Numbered from the stretch's first letter, positions 8,986 through 18,673 are shown. The stretch: DNA of 37,910 nucleotides from an uncultured bacterium (GCA_903875555.1 CAIQWN010000030.1:1-37910), one strand, 5' to 3'. Notes: generated from the sequence alone by a model not told the origin. Made by a program: numbers and translations.

Positions 8986-9687
8986 ATGATAAACAAAAAA
9001 ACAGAATTTATTTTAATAGATAAAAAAATTGAAGCAGATGAAGTAGTATCTTTGTTTTTTAAATCTGTTGATAATTTGGAATATAATTTTATTGCTGGGC
9101 AATATGTAAATATAAAATCTCCATTAGGGGGACATAGCAAGTCATATACGATCTCTAATTCACCAGATGAAGAGTTTGTTCGCATAACAATTAAAAGGAA
9201 GGGAAAAGTTTCATCAGAGCTTAGCGATTTAAATATTGGCGATAAAATATTTTTGGAAGGGCCTTACGGATATTTTTATCCTGAAAATTTTAATAAAGAT
9301 ATTGTTATGATTGCTGGTGGTATTGGAATTACACCTTTTAAAAGTATAATTAAAAGCTTAATAAATAAAAATCAAAAAGTAAATGTTACGTTATTTTATA
9401 GTAATCAAAATATTAAAGACATAACTTTTTTTGAAAAATTAAATGAGATTACAAAAAATAATTCACATATAAAAGTCATTAATCTGCTTACACAAGAAAA
9501 AACAAAGAATGATTCAATAAAAGAATATTCTCGTATTGATAAAAATATTTTGAAAAAGGATCTTGGTAATTTTGAAAATAAAAATTATTTTATTTGTGGA
9601 TCGATTGAATTTGTAAATAGTATATGGAAACTTTTGAAAGATGAAGGTGTGGACGAGTTAAATATTTTTACTGAGTCGTTTTTTTAG
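8986..9687 (+). CDS. FAD/NAD(P)-binding oxidoreductase (ferredoxin-NADP reductase superfamily)
   Basis: GQYVNIKSP...SKSYTISNSP, IAGGIGITPFKSII, YFICGS. Confidence 0.88.
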   Translation: MINKKTEFILIDKKIEADEVVSLFFKSVDNLEYNFIAGQYVNIKSPLGGHSKSYTISNSPDEEFVRITIKRKGKVSSELSDLNIGDKIFLEGPYGYFYPENFNKDIVMIAGGIGITPFKSIIKSLINKNQKVNVTLFYSNQNIKDITFFEKLNEITKNNSHIKVINLLTQEKTKNDSIKEYSRIDKNILKKDLGNFENKNYFICGSIEFVNSIWKLLKDEGVDELNIFTESFF

Positions 9688-9729
9688 TGTGATATAATTA
9701 TTTGTATATAAATTTATATAATATTAATT

Positions 9730-10035
9730 ATGGCAGTACAAATTTTGATTCATGGCATTGTGGTTTTATTTTCTTTTCTTGGTATGGTTTCGCTTTTTCT
9801 TTTTTCGAGAAGATTAGAAGGAAAGGAGTTTCAAACAGTTACTCAACTTATGGTTGGTGGAATATTTTTTGCTGTTTTTCTTCACTCGATAGTCGAATTA
9901 TTAGAATCAATCGATCTTTTTAGTGCTGGTATTGAGTCACTGCTCATGAATTTCTTATTAGCTTTTGGTTCTGTGTTTTTTATGTACGCAGGGAAAGTAG
10001 GGTTAGACCTAGTTGATATTAATAATAAAAACTAA
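9730..10035 (+). CDS. Hypothetical membrane protein
   Basis: Three hydrophobic segments; TATAAT 7 nt upstream. Confidence 0.6.
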   Translation: MAVQILIHGIVVLFSFLGMVSLFLFSRRLEGKEFQTVTQLMVGGIFFAVFLHSIVELLESIDLFSAGIESLLMNFLLAFGSVFFMYAGKVGLDLVDINNKN

Positions 10036-10316
10036 ACAAGATAATTTTAAAAGAAAAACATCTGAAAAAATATTCAGATATTTTTCTTTTTGCGAATGGT
10101 TCGCACATATTTTTTGAAAGTGGGTTTTGCCCTTGCGTCCTTATATTATATGTGTTTTTGTGGGTTTTTTACCTTCCAAAAATAAGGGTTTTTAGCTATC
10201 CACAGGAAAAAAATTGCGCAATCTGTCAACCTAACTGATAATAAAAATATACACCCATGGCTGCTAAAAGTTTGTTTAAATTTATTAAGATGTGTCTAAA
10301 TTAAGTTAAAAAATAT

Positions 10317-12485
10317 ATGCTTACAAAAATCATTAAAAGAAATGGTAGTGAAGAGGTCTTCGACAAAGAAAGAATTATAAGTGCGCTTGCAAAAGCTGGC
10401 AAAGCAACTGGAGAATTTAGAGATGAAGAGGCGAGAGATTTGACTGAGAAAGTTATTTCTCATATCGAACATAAAGTAACTGATCGCGCTCCAAAAGTTG
10501 AAGAGGTGCAAGACGCAGTAGAACAAGTTTTGATGACATCAAAATTTAAACAAACAGCAAAAGCATATATTCTTTATCGTGAACAACATGCCGAGATGCG
10601 TGCGTTTGCAACATCAGCTTCTCTTGGTTTGATTGATGGGTATCTTGATCAAATTGATTGGCAAGTAAAAGAAAATAGTAATATGGGTTACTCAATTCAA
10701 GGACTCAATAATCACATTTCACAAGAAATAAGTAAGACATATTGGTTAAATAAAATTTATCCAAAAGAAATTCGTGACGCATACGAGAGTGGAGATCTTC
10801 ATCTTCATGATTTAGGAACAGTTGCCGTTTATTGTGTTGGCTGGGACTTAATGGATTTATTAATTACAGGCTTTAAGGGTGTTCCAGGAAAAGTAGAATC
10901 AGCACCAGCAAAACATTTTCGTGCTGCGCTTGGTCAATGTGTAAATTTTATGTATACCATGCAAGGTGAGGCGGCTGGTGCGATTGCGTTTTCAAACTTC
11001 GATACGCTACTTGCACCATTCATTCGTTATGACAGTCTTTCACAAAAAGAAGTGAAGCAAGCCCTTCAAGAATTTATTTACAATATGAATGTAGCGACTC
11101 GTGTTGGATTTCAAACTCCATTTTCTAATATAACTCTTGATCTTACGCCTGCTGTTAATTACAAAAATTCACCTGTGATAATTGGCGGTAAAATAATGAA
11201 AGAAAAATATTCAGAGTTCCAAAATGAAATGGACATGTTCAATGAAGCGTTCTTTGAAATTATGGCAAAAGGTGATGCGTCTGGAAGAGTGTTCTCTTTC
11301 CCAATTCCAACAGTGAACGTTACAAAAGATTTTAATTGGGAAAATCCAAAACTAAATGGACTTTGGGAAATTACAGCCAAGTATGGAATTCCATATTTTT
11401 CTAACTTCGTTACTTCAGACATGAAACCAGAAGATTCTCGTTCTATGTGTTGTCGTTTACGTCTTGATCTTAGTGAATTAGACAGAAGAGGTGGTGGATT
11501 ATTTGGTGCTAATGCTCTTACAGGTTCTGTGGGTGTTGTCACAATTAATCTTCCTCGTATTGCTCACACAGCAAAGAAAGACACACAATCACTTGAAAAA
11601 GCAAAAGAATTATTTTACGAAAGATTAAACAAGCAAATGGATATTGCCAAAGAAAGTTTGGAGATTAAAAGAAAGCTTTTGGAAAAATTAACTGATGCGA
11701 ATCTATACCCATATACAAAATTCTATTTGAGAAATATTAGAACAGCACACGGGCAATATTGGAAGAATCACTTTTCTACAATTGGTCTTATCGGAATGAA
11801 CGAAGTTTGTGTAAATCTTTTTGGGGAAAACATTGCTTCAGAAAATGGACAAAAGTTTGCTGGAGAAGTTCTTGATCATATGAGAAACAGATTGATTGCT
11901 TATCAAAAAGAAACCGACAACCTTTATAATCTAGAAGCCACACCAGCAGAAGGAGTGACAAGAAGATTTTCTAATAAAGACAAAAAAGTTTATCCAGATA
12001 TTATTGTGGCTAATGAACATGAGGTTAGAACAAAACGAGCAAAGCCGTTCTATACAAACTCAACACACCTTCCTGTAAATTATTCAAACGATATTATTCA
12101 TTCACTTAATATCCAAGATAATCTGCAAACAAAATATACTGGCGGAACAGTGATACATCTTTTCTTGGGTGAAAGAATTTGTGATTATACAGCAGTGCCG
12201 AAACTTGTGAAGAAGATTTGTGAGAGTTATAAACTTCCATATTTTACATTCACCCCAACATTTAGTATTTGTCCTTCACATGGTTATGTAAACGGCGAAC
12301 ACTTTAGTTGTCCAACTTGTAATAGTGAGTGTGAAGTTTATTCTCGTATCGTAGGATACATTCGTCCTGTTCAACAGTGGAATGATTCTAAACAAGCAGA
12401 GTTTAGTATTAGAAATGAATTTATTCCAGAATTAAATCATCAAGGAATGAGAGTGGAAGAAGTTGTCGCGGCAAGCGTTCAGTAA
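10317..12485 (+). CDS. nrdD: Anaerobic ribonucleoside-triphosphate reductase
   Basis: N-terminal ATP-cone; class III core; C-terminal CPSHGYVNGEHFSCPTCNSECEVYSRIVGYIRP. Confidence 0.97.
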   Translation: MLTKIIKRNGSEEVFDKERIISALAKAGKATGEFRDEEARDLTEKVISHIEHKVTDRAPKVEEVQDAVEQVLMTSKFKQTAKAYILYREQHAEMRAFATSASLGLIDGYLDQIDWQVKENSNMGYSIQGLNNHISQEISKTYWLNKIYPKEIRDAYESGDLHLHDLGTVAVYCVGWDLMDLLITGFKGVPGKVESAPAKHFRAALGQCVNFMYTMQGEAAGAIAFSNFDTLLAPFIRYDSLSQKEVKQALQEFIYNMNVATRVGFQTPFSNITLDLTPAVNYKNSPVIIGGKIMKEKYSEFQNEMDMFNEAFFEIMAKGDASGRVFSFPIPTVNVTKDFNWENPKLNGLWEITAKYGIPYFSNFVTSDMKPEDSRSMCCRLRLDLSELDRRGGGLFGANALTGSVGVVTINLPRIAHTAKKDTQSLEKAKELFYERLNKQMDIAKESLEIKRKLLEKLTDANLYPYTKFYLRNIRTAHGQYWKNHFSTIGLIGMNEVCVNLFGENIASENGQKFAGEVLDHMRNRLIAYQKETDNLYNLEATPAEGVTRRFSNKDKKVYPDIIVANEHEVRTKRAKPFYTNSTHLPVNYSNDIIHSLNIQDNLQTKYTGGTVIHLFLGERICDYTAVPKLVKKICESYKLPYFTFTPTFSICPSHGYVNGEHFSCPTCNSECEVYSRIVGYIRPVQQWNDSKQAEFSIRNEFIPELNHQGMRVEEVVAASVQ

Positions 12486-12486
12486 A

Positions 12487-13176
12487 ATGGAATTCGGCGG
12501 ATTAGAAAAATTTACTTTAATAGATTATCCAGGGAAAATTGCATGTATTATTTTTACAATAGGATGCAATTTTCGTTGTGGATTTTGTCACAACCCAGAA
12601 CTTGTTAATTGTAATGTTACTGAGAGAATTAAAGAAAAAGAAATTTTAGATTTTCTTGAAAGTCGCAAAGGGTTGCTTGAGGGTGTGACGATAACAGGAG
12701 GGGAACCAACAATGCATGGAGAGAGACTTCTTAATTTTATTCGTAAGGTTAAAGTGATGGGGTTTCTAGTTAAGTTAGATTCTAATGGAACGAATCCAGA
12801 TATTTTACAGAAGGCGATTGATGAAAAAATTATTGATTACATTGCTATGGACATAAAAGCACCATTTGCAAAATACAAAGAAGTAACAATGAGGTTAGAT
12901 GACTTAGACTCGATTAAAAAAAGTGTGAAGTTGATTATGGAGTCGGAAATTGATTATGAATTTAGAACAACTGTCGTGAAGTCGCAGTTATCGTTTGAAG
13001 ATTTTGATGTTATTGGTGAAGAAATTCGTGGCGCAAAAAATTATTATCTGCAAAAATTTATCCCAACGAAAATTTTGGATGAGAGTTTTAAGAATGAACA
13101 TACGTATAGCGACGAAGAGTTTAAATTGTTGAAAGAGAAGATGGATGGGTATGTGGAGAATTGTGGAATACGATAA
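12487..13176 (+). CDS. nrdG: Anaerobic ribonucleotide reductase-activating radical SAM protein
   Basis: CNFRCGFCHNPELV (CxxxCxxC) and TITGGEPTMH; directly after nrdD. Confidence 0.94.
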   Translation: MEFGGLEKFTLIDYPGKIACIIFTIGCNFRCGFCHNPELVNCNVTERIKEKEILDFLESRKGLLEGVTITGGEPTMHGERLLNFIRKVKVMGFLVKLDSNGTNPDILQKAIDEKIIDYIAMDIKAPFAKYKEVTMRLDDLDSIKKSVKLIMESEIDYEFRTTVVKSQLSFEDFDVIGEEIRGAKNYYLQKFIPTKILDESFKNEHTYSDEEFKLLKEKMDGYVENCGIR

Positions 13177-13214
13177 TAGTTATTCGTTAGGAAGTTAGTT
13201 GTTCTTAGTTTAAA

Positions 13215-13245
13215 TGCACGGGTTCGCTTCGCGAACCCGTGCATT
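13215..13245. terminator. Hairpin ATGCACGGGTTCGCTTCGCGAACCCGTGCAT
   Basis: Perfect inverted repeat after nrdG. Confidence 0.6.
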
Positions 13246-13276
13246 GTCATTCCCGTGAAAACGGGAATCTGGGTCC
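13245..13276. repeat. Palindromic dispersed repeat, copy 3 (half element)
   Basis: TGTCATTCCCGTGAAAACGGGAATCTGGGTCC. Confidence 0.65.
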
Positions 13277-13350
13277 AAATTTTGAATCTAAAAGTATTTC
13301 ATTTTATTTAAAATTTGTGTTATATTATCTCGATAATCGCAAGATTAGAG

Positions 13351-13437
13351 GGATAGGTGGCTGAGTGGTCTAAAGCAACAGTCTTGAAAACTGTCGTCTG
13401 AGCAATCGGACCGTGAGTTCGAATCTCACCCTATCCG
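13351..13437 (+). tRNA. tRNA-Ser (anticodon TGA)
   Basis: GGATAGG...CAGTCTTGAAAACTG...long variable arm...GAGTTCGAATCTCACCCTATCCG. Confidence 0.95.
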
Positions 13438-13601
13438 CTAGAACAAAAATCACAGGTTTTGCCTGTGATTTTTAAATGTAGTGAACTAATATAACGTCGT
13501 TGACTTACTTCGTATAAAGAATACACTTAGATTATATTAAAATTTTTATGGAAAAATAGATGAATCGGTTACAAAAATTAACCAGTTGAAATATAATTAA
13601 T

Positions 13602-14414
13602 ATGAAAAAAATAGTACAAACAAATATACACCCAAAGATTTTTGAAGAAAAAGAAATCCGTCGCGTGTGGCACGAAGAAAGATGGTTTTTTTCTATCTCT
13701 GACATAGTGCAAGTTTTAACAGACTCTAAAGATGTTAAAGAGTATATAAAAAAGATGAAGACGCGTGACACAGAACTTTCTGTCAAGTGGGGGACAATTT
13801 GTACCCCCCTTGACGTGGTATCCAAAGATGGCAAAAAGAGAAAAGAAAACATGTCTGAATTACAAGGGGTATTTAGAATTATACAATCAATTTCATCTCC
13901 TAAAGCTGAGCCGTTTAAAAATTGGCTTGCACAAGTCGGCAGGGAAAGATTAGAAGAAATGATTGACCCAGAGAAGGCTTTAAATAGATCTAGAGAATAT
14001 TGGCAGAAACATGGTAGAAGTGAAAAGTGGATACAGCAAAGAATGATGGGTCAAGAGACCAGAAATAAATTAACCGATTATTGGAAAGGGTCAGGTGTAC
14101 AAGAAGGAAAAGAATATGCGATTCTCGCAGATATTATTCATTCTGAGTGGGCAGAAATTTCTGTTAAAGATCATAAGAAAATTAAAGGATTAAAATCTCA
14201 AAACTTGCGCGATCATATGAGTGAAGCAGAGTTAATATTTACTGCTCTTGCTGAATCAGAAAATGTTGTTGGTTTTAAAGAAAATAAAATACCCGCTAAG
14301 CGTGGAGGTAAAATAGCAAAAGACGCAAAGCTTGCACTAGAAGAAAAGACTGGTAAAAAAGTTGTGAGTAACGAAAATTATCTACCAAATAAAAAAAATA
14401 GAAAGATAAAATAG
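13602..14414 (+). CDS. BRO-N domain / DinD-like protein
   Basis: IRRVWHEERWFFSISDIVQVLTDSKDVKEYIKKMKTRD...GVFRIIQSISSPKAEPFKNWLAQVGRERLEE is BRO-N-like; long C-terminal extension. Confidence 0.75.
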   Translation: MKKIVQTNIHPKIFEEKEIRRVWHEERWFFSISDIVQVLTDSKDVKEYIKKMKTRDTELSVKWGTICTPLDVVSKDGKKRKENMSELQGVFRIIQSISSPKAEPFKNWLAQVGRERLEEMIDPEKALNRSREYWQKHGRSEKWIQQRMMGQETRNKLTDYWKGSGVQEGKEYAILADIIHSEWAEISVKDHKKIKGLKSQNLRDHMSEAELIFTALAESENVVGFKENKIPAKRGGKIAKDAKLALEEKTGKKVVSNENYLPNKKNRKIK

Positions 14415-14418
14415 AAAT

Positions 14419-15075
14419 ATGGCAAACATAACAACCGAAGAATTGTTTCAGTCTAAATCCCTCGTTCTCTCATATCTAGATCTTAGAAAGGCGATCGGTA
14501 TTATTGGGATGACACTTCCATTTATTTTGGTTTTAGGAAAAATTATTTTTGAAAGTTCTGGAATCCAAAGTTCAATCAGTGCTTATTATTACACTGTTAT
14601 GCGCGATGTTTTTGTTGGTGGTTTATGTGCGATTGGAGTTTTCTTGGCTTCATATCGTGGGTATGGACGTATTGATAATATTGCAGGCAATCTTGCTTGT
14701 GTTTTTGCACTAGGGACTGCTTTCTTTCCAACAACTCCAGAAATTAGTACAACAATAAGTTCTTTTATTGGAATAATACATTATATTTTTTCTGCTAGTC
14801 TTTTCTTTACTCTCGTATTTTTCTCACTTGTTCTTTTTAGAAAGACGAGTCCGAATGTAGTACTTACACCTAGAAAAGAAAAAAGAAATTTAATTTATAC
14901 AATTTGTGGTTATGTAATTTTAATTTGTATGTTGCTAATTGTTGCGGTTGATAATATGCCGAACAATTTACAATTACAAAATTTATCTCCAGTATTTTGG
15001 CTCGAGTCTACATCACTAATCGCTTTTGGTATTTCTTGGTTTGTAAAAGGCGAAGCAATTTTGAAGGATAAATAA
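14419..15075 (+). CDS. Multi-pass membrane protein
   Basis: About six hydrophobic helices. Confidence 0.6.
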   Translation: MANITTEELFQSKSLVLSYLDLRKAIGIIGMTLPFILVLGKIIFESSGIQSSISAYYYTVMRDVFVGGLCAIGVFLASYRGYGRIDNIAGNLACVFALGTAFFPTTPEISTTISSFIGIIHYIFSASLFFTLVFFSLVLFRKTSPNVVLTPRKEKRNLIYTICGYVILICMLLIVAVDNMPNNLQLQNLSPVFWLESTSLIAFGISWFVKGEAILKDK

Positions 15076-15126
15076 TAAAATAACTAGATTAAATTAAAAA
15101 AATAGTGTAGTATCTATCAAATACAA

Positions 15127-15198
15127 GCTCTCGTAGTTCAATGGATAGAATTCAAGTTTGCGGTACTTGCGATGCAGGTTCGATTCCTGCCGAGGGCA
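15127..15198 (+). tRNA. tRNA-Arg (anticodon GCG)
   Basis: Acceptor GCTCTCG/CGAGGGC; D arm GTTC-AATGGATA-GAAT; anticodon stem CAAGT-TTGCGGT-ACTTG gives GCG; T arm GCAGGTTCGATTCCTGC. Confidence 0.9.
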
Positions 15199-15248
15199 CA
15201 GAAATTTTAAAGCCACACAATATTTGTGTGGCTTTAAAATTTTGTAAT

Positions 15249-15515
15249 TTATTTTGCTGAAACCTTTGCAATCGCTTTCGCTAATCTTGATTTCTTGCGG
15301 TCAGCATTTCCTTTTTTTATAGTTCCACGCTTTGCTGCTTTATCAAGTGCTTTGAAAGCTGTTGATAAGTCTTCTTTTAGTGTTGTAGCCTTTGTAGAAA
15401 CATTCTTACGAACTGTTTTTACTGCTTCCTTCATAGTGCGACGACGCTTGTCATTTGAGACGCGCTTTCTTTCACTCACACCTATTGCTCTTTTTGCATT
15501 TTTTGTAATTGCCAT
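15249..15515 (-). CDS. rpsT: 30S ribosomal protein S20
   Basis: MAITKNAKRAIGVSERKRVSNDKRRRTMKEAVKTV. Confidence 0.95.
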   Translation of the reverse strand: MAITKNAKRAIGVSERKRVSNDKRRRTMKEAVKTVRKNVSTKATTLKEDLSTAFKALDKAAKRGTIKKGNADRKKSRLAKAIAKVSAK

Positions 15516-15676
15516 AATCGTATTAATTTAACACAAAAATGATAAATATACAACATCTTTGACTTTAGACTTTAGACTTTAGTTTTTAGACGAAACAAAC
15601 ACACAATTTGGTTATTCACTTTTTCTAAAGTCTAATGTCTAAAAACTAATATCTAGTTTGTGATATAATTTCATTT

Positions 15677-16141
15677 ATGAAATATTTAGGAATAGATTAT
15701 GGTTCAAAGAAAGTTGGGTTCGCACAGTCAGATGACGATGGAAGACTTGCTTTTCCGCTCATGATTGCACCTAATGATAAAAACTTAGTAAAAGATATAG
15801 TGGAACTTATTCGTGAGATGAAAATTAGTACTGTGGTGATAGGGGAAAGTGTAAATTCACAAGGAAAGCCAAACGAGATAGCAAAAGGGGCTCGCGAGTT
15901 TGGAACGACACTAGAAAATAGTATTGATGTGAGGATTGTTTTTGAAAAAGAATGGTTTTCAACTGTTGAGGCTCGCAAACAACCCGGCAAAGAAGGATCA
16001 CACGACGTAGATGATCAAGCCGCAGCGATTGTGCTTCAAAGATATTTAGAAAAAGTAAACGGACCAAGTGCTGGAGAGGAGATTACTTATGCAAATGAGG
16101 AAGAAATCGAAGAAGTAGAAAACAGAAGTGGAAACTGGTAG
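15677..16141 (+). CDS. Putative pre-16S rRNA nuclease (YqgF/RuvX)
   Basis: YLGIDYGSKKVGFAQSDD and VIGESVNSQG; terminal DDQAAAIVLQRYL. Confidence 0.94.
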   Translation: MKYLGIDYGSKKVGFAQSDDDGRLAFPLMIAPNDKNLVKDIVELIREMKISTVVIGESVNSQGKPNEIAKGAREFGTTLENSIDVRIVFEKEWFSTVEARKQPGKEGSHDVDDQAAAIVLQRYLEKVNGPSAGEEITYANEEEIEEVENRSGNW

Positions 16142-16150
16142 TATAAGAAT

Positions 16151-16531
16151 ATGAACGAAGAAATAAAAACAGAAGAAAAAGTTGAAGAGGTGATTTCAAA
16201 AAACAATTACATAACTATTGATGATTTTGCAAAAGTAGAAATTCGTGTGGGAGAGGTATTGTCGGCAGAGATTGTTGAAGGTGCTGATAAGTTGTACAGA
16301 CTGTCTGTTGATTTTAACGAAGAAAAACCAAGACAAATTCTTTCTGGTATACGTGAATATATAAACCACGAAGAATTAATTGGTAAGCAGTTTCCGTTTG
16401 TAACAAACCTCGCACCAAGAATGCTTCGTGGGTTTGAGTCGCAAGGTATGATACTCGCAGGTAAAGATGAAAACGGATTAGCACTTTTTAATCCTAATAA
16501 AAAATTAGTGAACGGTACTAGATTAAGCTAG
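16151..16531 (+). CDS. tRNA-binding (EMAP/MetRS C-terminal-like) domain protein
   Basis: FAKVEIRVGEVLSAEIVEGADKLYRLSVDF...QILSGIREY...MLRGFESQGMILAG. Confidence 0.9.
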   Translation: MNEEIKTEEKVEEVISKNNYITIDDFAKVEIRVGEVLSAEIVEGADKLYRLSVDFNEEKPRQILSGIREYINHEELIGKQFPFVTNLAPRMLRGFESQGMILAGKDENGLALFNPNKKLVNGTRLS

Positions 16532-16545
16532 TTATAAAATTATTT

Positions 16546-16884
16546 ATGAGTAATACCACTATTCTAATTACCGTGATGTTTCTTAATTTAGTGTTCTCTA
16601 CTATTATGGATGTATTAGCTAAATATTGGAATGTAACAAATAATATTATCTTTTTCTATTTAAGTATGGGGGCTAGTATTTTCACGATGTTTTTCTATAT
16701 ATGTATGATCAAATATGGAAGTTTAACTATTTCAACGACTGTTACACTATTATTAACTATAATAATAAGTGTGTCACTTGGTTATTTCTATTTTTATGAG
16801 CAAGTGGAAACCGTTCAATGGGTTGGTATATTTTTAAGTTTTGTGTCTATTTTACTCATGTTAAATGTTTTTTCTAAAATTTAA
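16546..16884 (+). CDS. Small EamA/SMR-like membrane transporter
   Basis: 112 aa, four TM helices, resembles half of a DMT transporter. Confidence 0.55.
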   Translation: MSNTTILITVMFLNLVFSTIMDVLAKYWNVTNNIIFFYLSMGASIFTMFFYICMIKYGSLTISTTVTLLLTIIISVSLGYFYFYEQVETVQWVGIFLSFVSILLMLNVFSKI

Positions 16885-16920
16885 TTTCGTTATTTGTTGT
16901 TTGCTTGCTACTATTTACTA

Positions 16921-17502
16921 ATGATTAAAAAATTAATTCGCTGGACAGAAAAATTTGCAGAACATAAACATTCGGAGCTAGCTCTTGCTATTGTTTCATT
17001 TACTGAATCGTCTATATTTCCTATTCCTCCAGATTTTTTAATTATTGCAATACTTTCTCATCATATAAAAAAATCTTGGATAAAAATTGCAAGTAACGCA
17101 ACAGTAAGTTCTGTTGTTGGAGGGGTGTTTGGTTATATTATTGGACATTTTTTCTATCAATATGTCGGCATACAACTAGTTCATTTTTATGGAGTAGAAA
17201 ATCAAATAGCAGAGATTGGTATGAAACTTCGAGAAAATGCTTTTTGGTTTTTGATTTTACTTTCATTTACTCCGATACCATACAAGGTTGCCACTATTTC
17301 ATCAGGAATCTTTAATGTAAGTTTTCCTCTGTTTCTAATAGCTTCAATTATAGGCCGCGCCAAAAGATTTTTCTTGGTTGCTTATTTATCACACAGATTT
17401 GGAGAGAGAGCCAAGAAGAAAGTTTTAGAAACAGAGGAAAAATACATTTGGTTTTCATTACTTGCGGTTGTAGTTTTAGTTTATTTACTATTTATTAAGT
17501 AG
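16921..17502 (+). CDS. YqaA/DedA-like membrane protein
   Basis: FTESSIFPIPPDFLIIAI, SFTPIPYKVATISSGIF. Confidence 0.85.
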   Translation: MIKKLIRWTEKFAEHKHSELALAIVSFTESSIFPIPPDFLIIAILSHHIKKSWIKIASNATVSSVVGGVFGYIIGHFFYQYVGIQLVHFYGVENQIAEIGMKLRENAFWFLILLSFTPIPYKVATISSGIFNVSFPLFLIASIIGRAKRFFLVAYLSHRFGERAKKKVLETEEKYIWFSLLAVVVLVYLLFIK

Positions 17503-17514
17503 TATAATTGTTTT

Positions 17515-17751
17515 ATGGAACACCACATTTGTATTTGTGAAGATTTTATAACTTTCGACGGAGAGATTATCCCTTTTGGTAAAAAAGACATTGAAGAACA
17601 TTTTACAAAAGTGTTGCCTGATATTTTTGAAACAATTATTCACAAAATAAAGAATGATAAAAAAGTATTTATTTGTGGCAATGGAGAAGCAAGGAGAATT
17701 TTAGGAAGGAAGTTGGAGGATAGATTGGGGAGGGTGGTGGAGTATGAGTAA
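17515..17751 (+). CDS. Hypothetical protein (78 aa)
   Basis: ORF with TATAAT 6 nt upstream. Confidence 0.55.
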   Translation: MEHHICICEDFITFDGEIIPFGKKDIEEHFTKVLPDIFETIIHKIKNDKKVFICGNGEARRILGRKLEDRLGRVVEYE

Positions 17752-17757
17752 CTTTTT

Positions 17758-18159
17758 ATGATGGAAAATTTAGAACAATTTAATAGTAGTCAGGAGTATA
17801 ATCGTAATTCTGAAACTTGGGAATCGAAAAAGAAGCTAGAAGATGTTGTTAAATTAGAACAAGAACTTGTTTTAATTAATAAAGAGATTAGTCAACTTGA
17901 ACATCCTCGTCGACTCTCGTATGTGAGTAAAGTTTTGCATACGTTCACCGGGAATAACAACCAAAACAAACTTATACCACTTTATCAAAAGAGACACAGT
18001 TATGAAGCGATGTTGGAAAAACTTTGTTTTTCCAAAAGCCAAAGTGTTCGCGACATTAATTCGCGTGGAATCGCCTCTCATTCTGCTGAGCTCGAGACCT
18101 TCGCACCCTCTTCGGGTGCTGCGGCCCGCGGTTCGATTCCTACGCTAAACACCAGTTAA
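17758..18159 (+). CDS. Hypothetical coiled-coil protein; C-terminal end doubtful
   Basis: ORF; last about 35 codons overlap an inverted-repeat/tRNA-T-arm-like element. Confidence 0.4.
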   Translation: MMENLEQFNSSQEYNRNSETWESKKKLEDVVKLEQELVLINKEISQLEHPRRLSYVSKVLHTFTGNNNQNKLIPLYQKRHSYEAMLEKLCFSKSQSVRDINSRGIASHSAELETFAPSSGAAARGSIPTLNTS

Positions 18160-18203
18160 AGTAAAATCACCACAAAAACTTTTTGTGGTGATTTTACTTT
18201 AAT
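18160..18203. terminator. Hairpin TTAAAGTAAAATCACCACAA...TTGTGGTGATTTTACTTTAA
   Basis: Long inverted repeat related to the 196-245 hairpin. Confidence 0.65.
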
Positions 18204-18204
18204 G

Positions 18205-18276
18205 TGCCCTCGCGTGGAATCGAACCACGAATAACGGCTTAGAAGTCCGCAGTTATATCCATTTAACTACAAGGGC
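18205..18276 (-). tRNA. tRNA-Arg (anticodon TCT)
   Basis: Reverse complement GCCCTTGTAGTTAAATGGATATAACTGCGGACTTCTAAGCCGTTATTCGTGGTTCGATTCCACGCGAGGGCA. Confidence 0.92.
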
Positions 18277-18394
18277 AATTTGTTTGTATATACTAGCAAA
18301 AAAAAATAAAAAAGACGAGGTATTATAAAAATAAAACGACTGGGCACCAAAATCAATGGTCCCAGCCGAGCTTTTTCACTTCCGTGAAGTGTCT

Positions 18395-18673
18395 TCATAA
18401 AAGTTTTGGAAGATAAACAACAAACTCACCCATCGCACCAACTTCTTTTACAAGAAAAAACATTGTTGCCTCTGAAAGAAAAGTAGGGTCTTCATCCTTA
18501 ACGAACTTTATTTTGAAATGACTTTCGCCACAAGAGAAACTTGTTTGCTCCTCGTTTATTGCCAGTAGCGCAAGTCGTTTGATTTCTTCAGACGGAATAA
18601 CACCACCATCTATTATTTCAAGTTTTTTCATGTGCTCACCACTCAAAGAAGATAGTATTTTATTATATATCAT
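18395..18673 (-). CDS. Hypothetical protein (92 aa)
   Basis: ORF directly downstream of the kinase-like gene on the same strand. Confidence 0.5.
   Translation of the reverse strand: MIYNKILSSLSGEHMKKLEIIDGGVIPSEEIKRLALLAINEEQTSFSCGESHFKIKFVKDEDPTFLSEATMFFLVKEVGAMGEFVVYLPKLL

Noticed and set aside
9702-9923. 73-aa ORF overlapping the 9730 membrane protein in another frame
   Set aside because: Out-of-frame overlap; 9730 has hydrophobic helices and a -10 box 7 nt before its ATG.
3642-13276. CRISPR array from the repeated palindromes
   Set aside because: Copies are kilobases apart with no regular spacers and no cas genes in the window.
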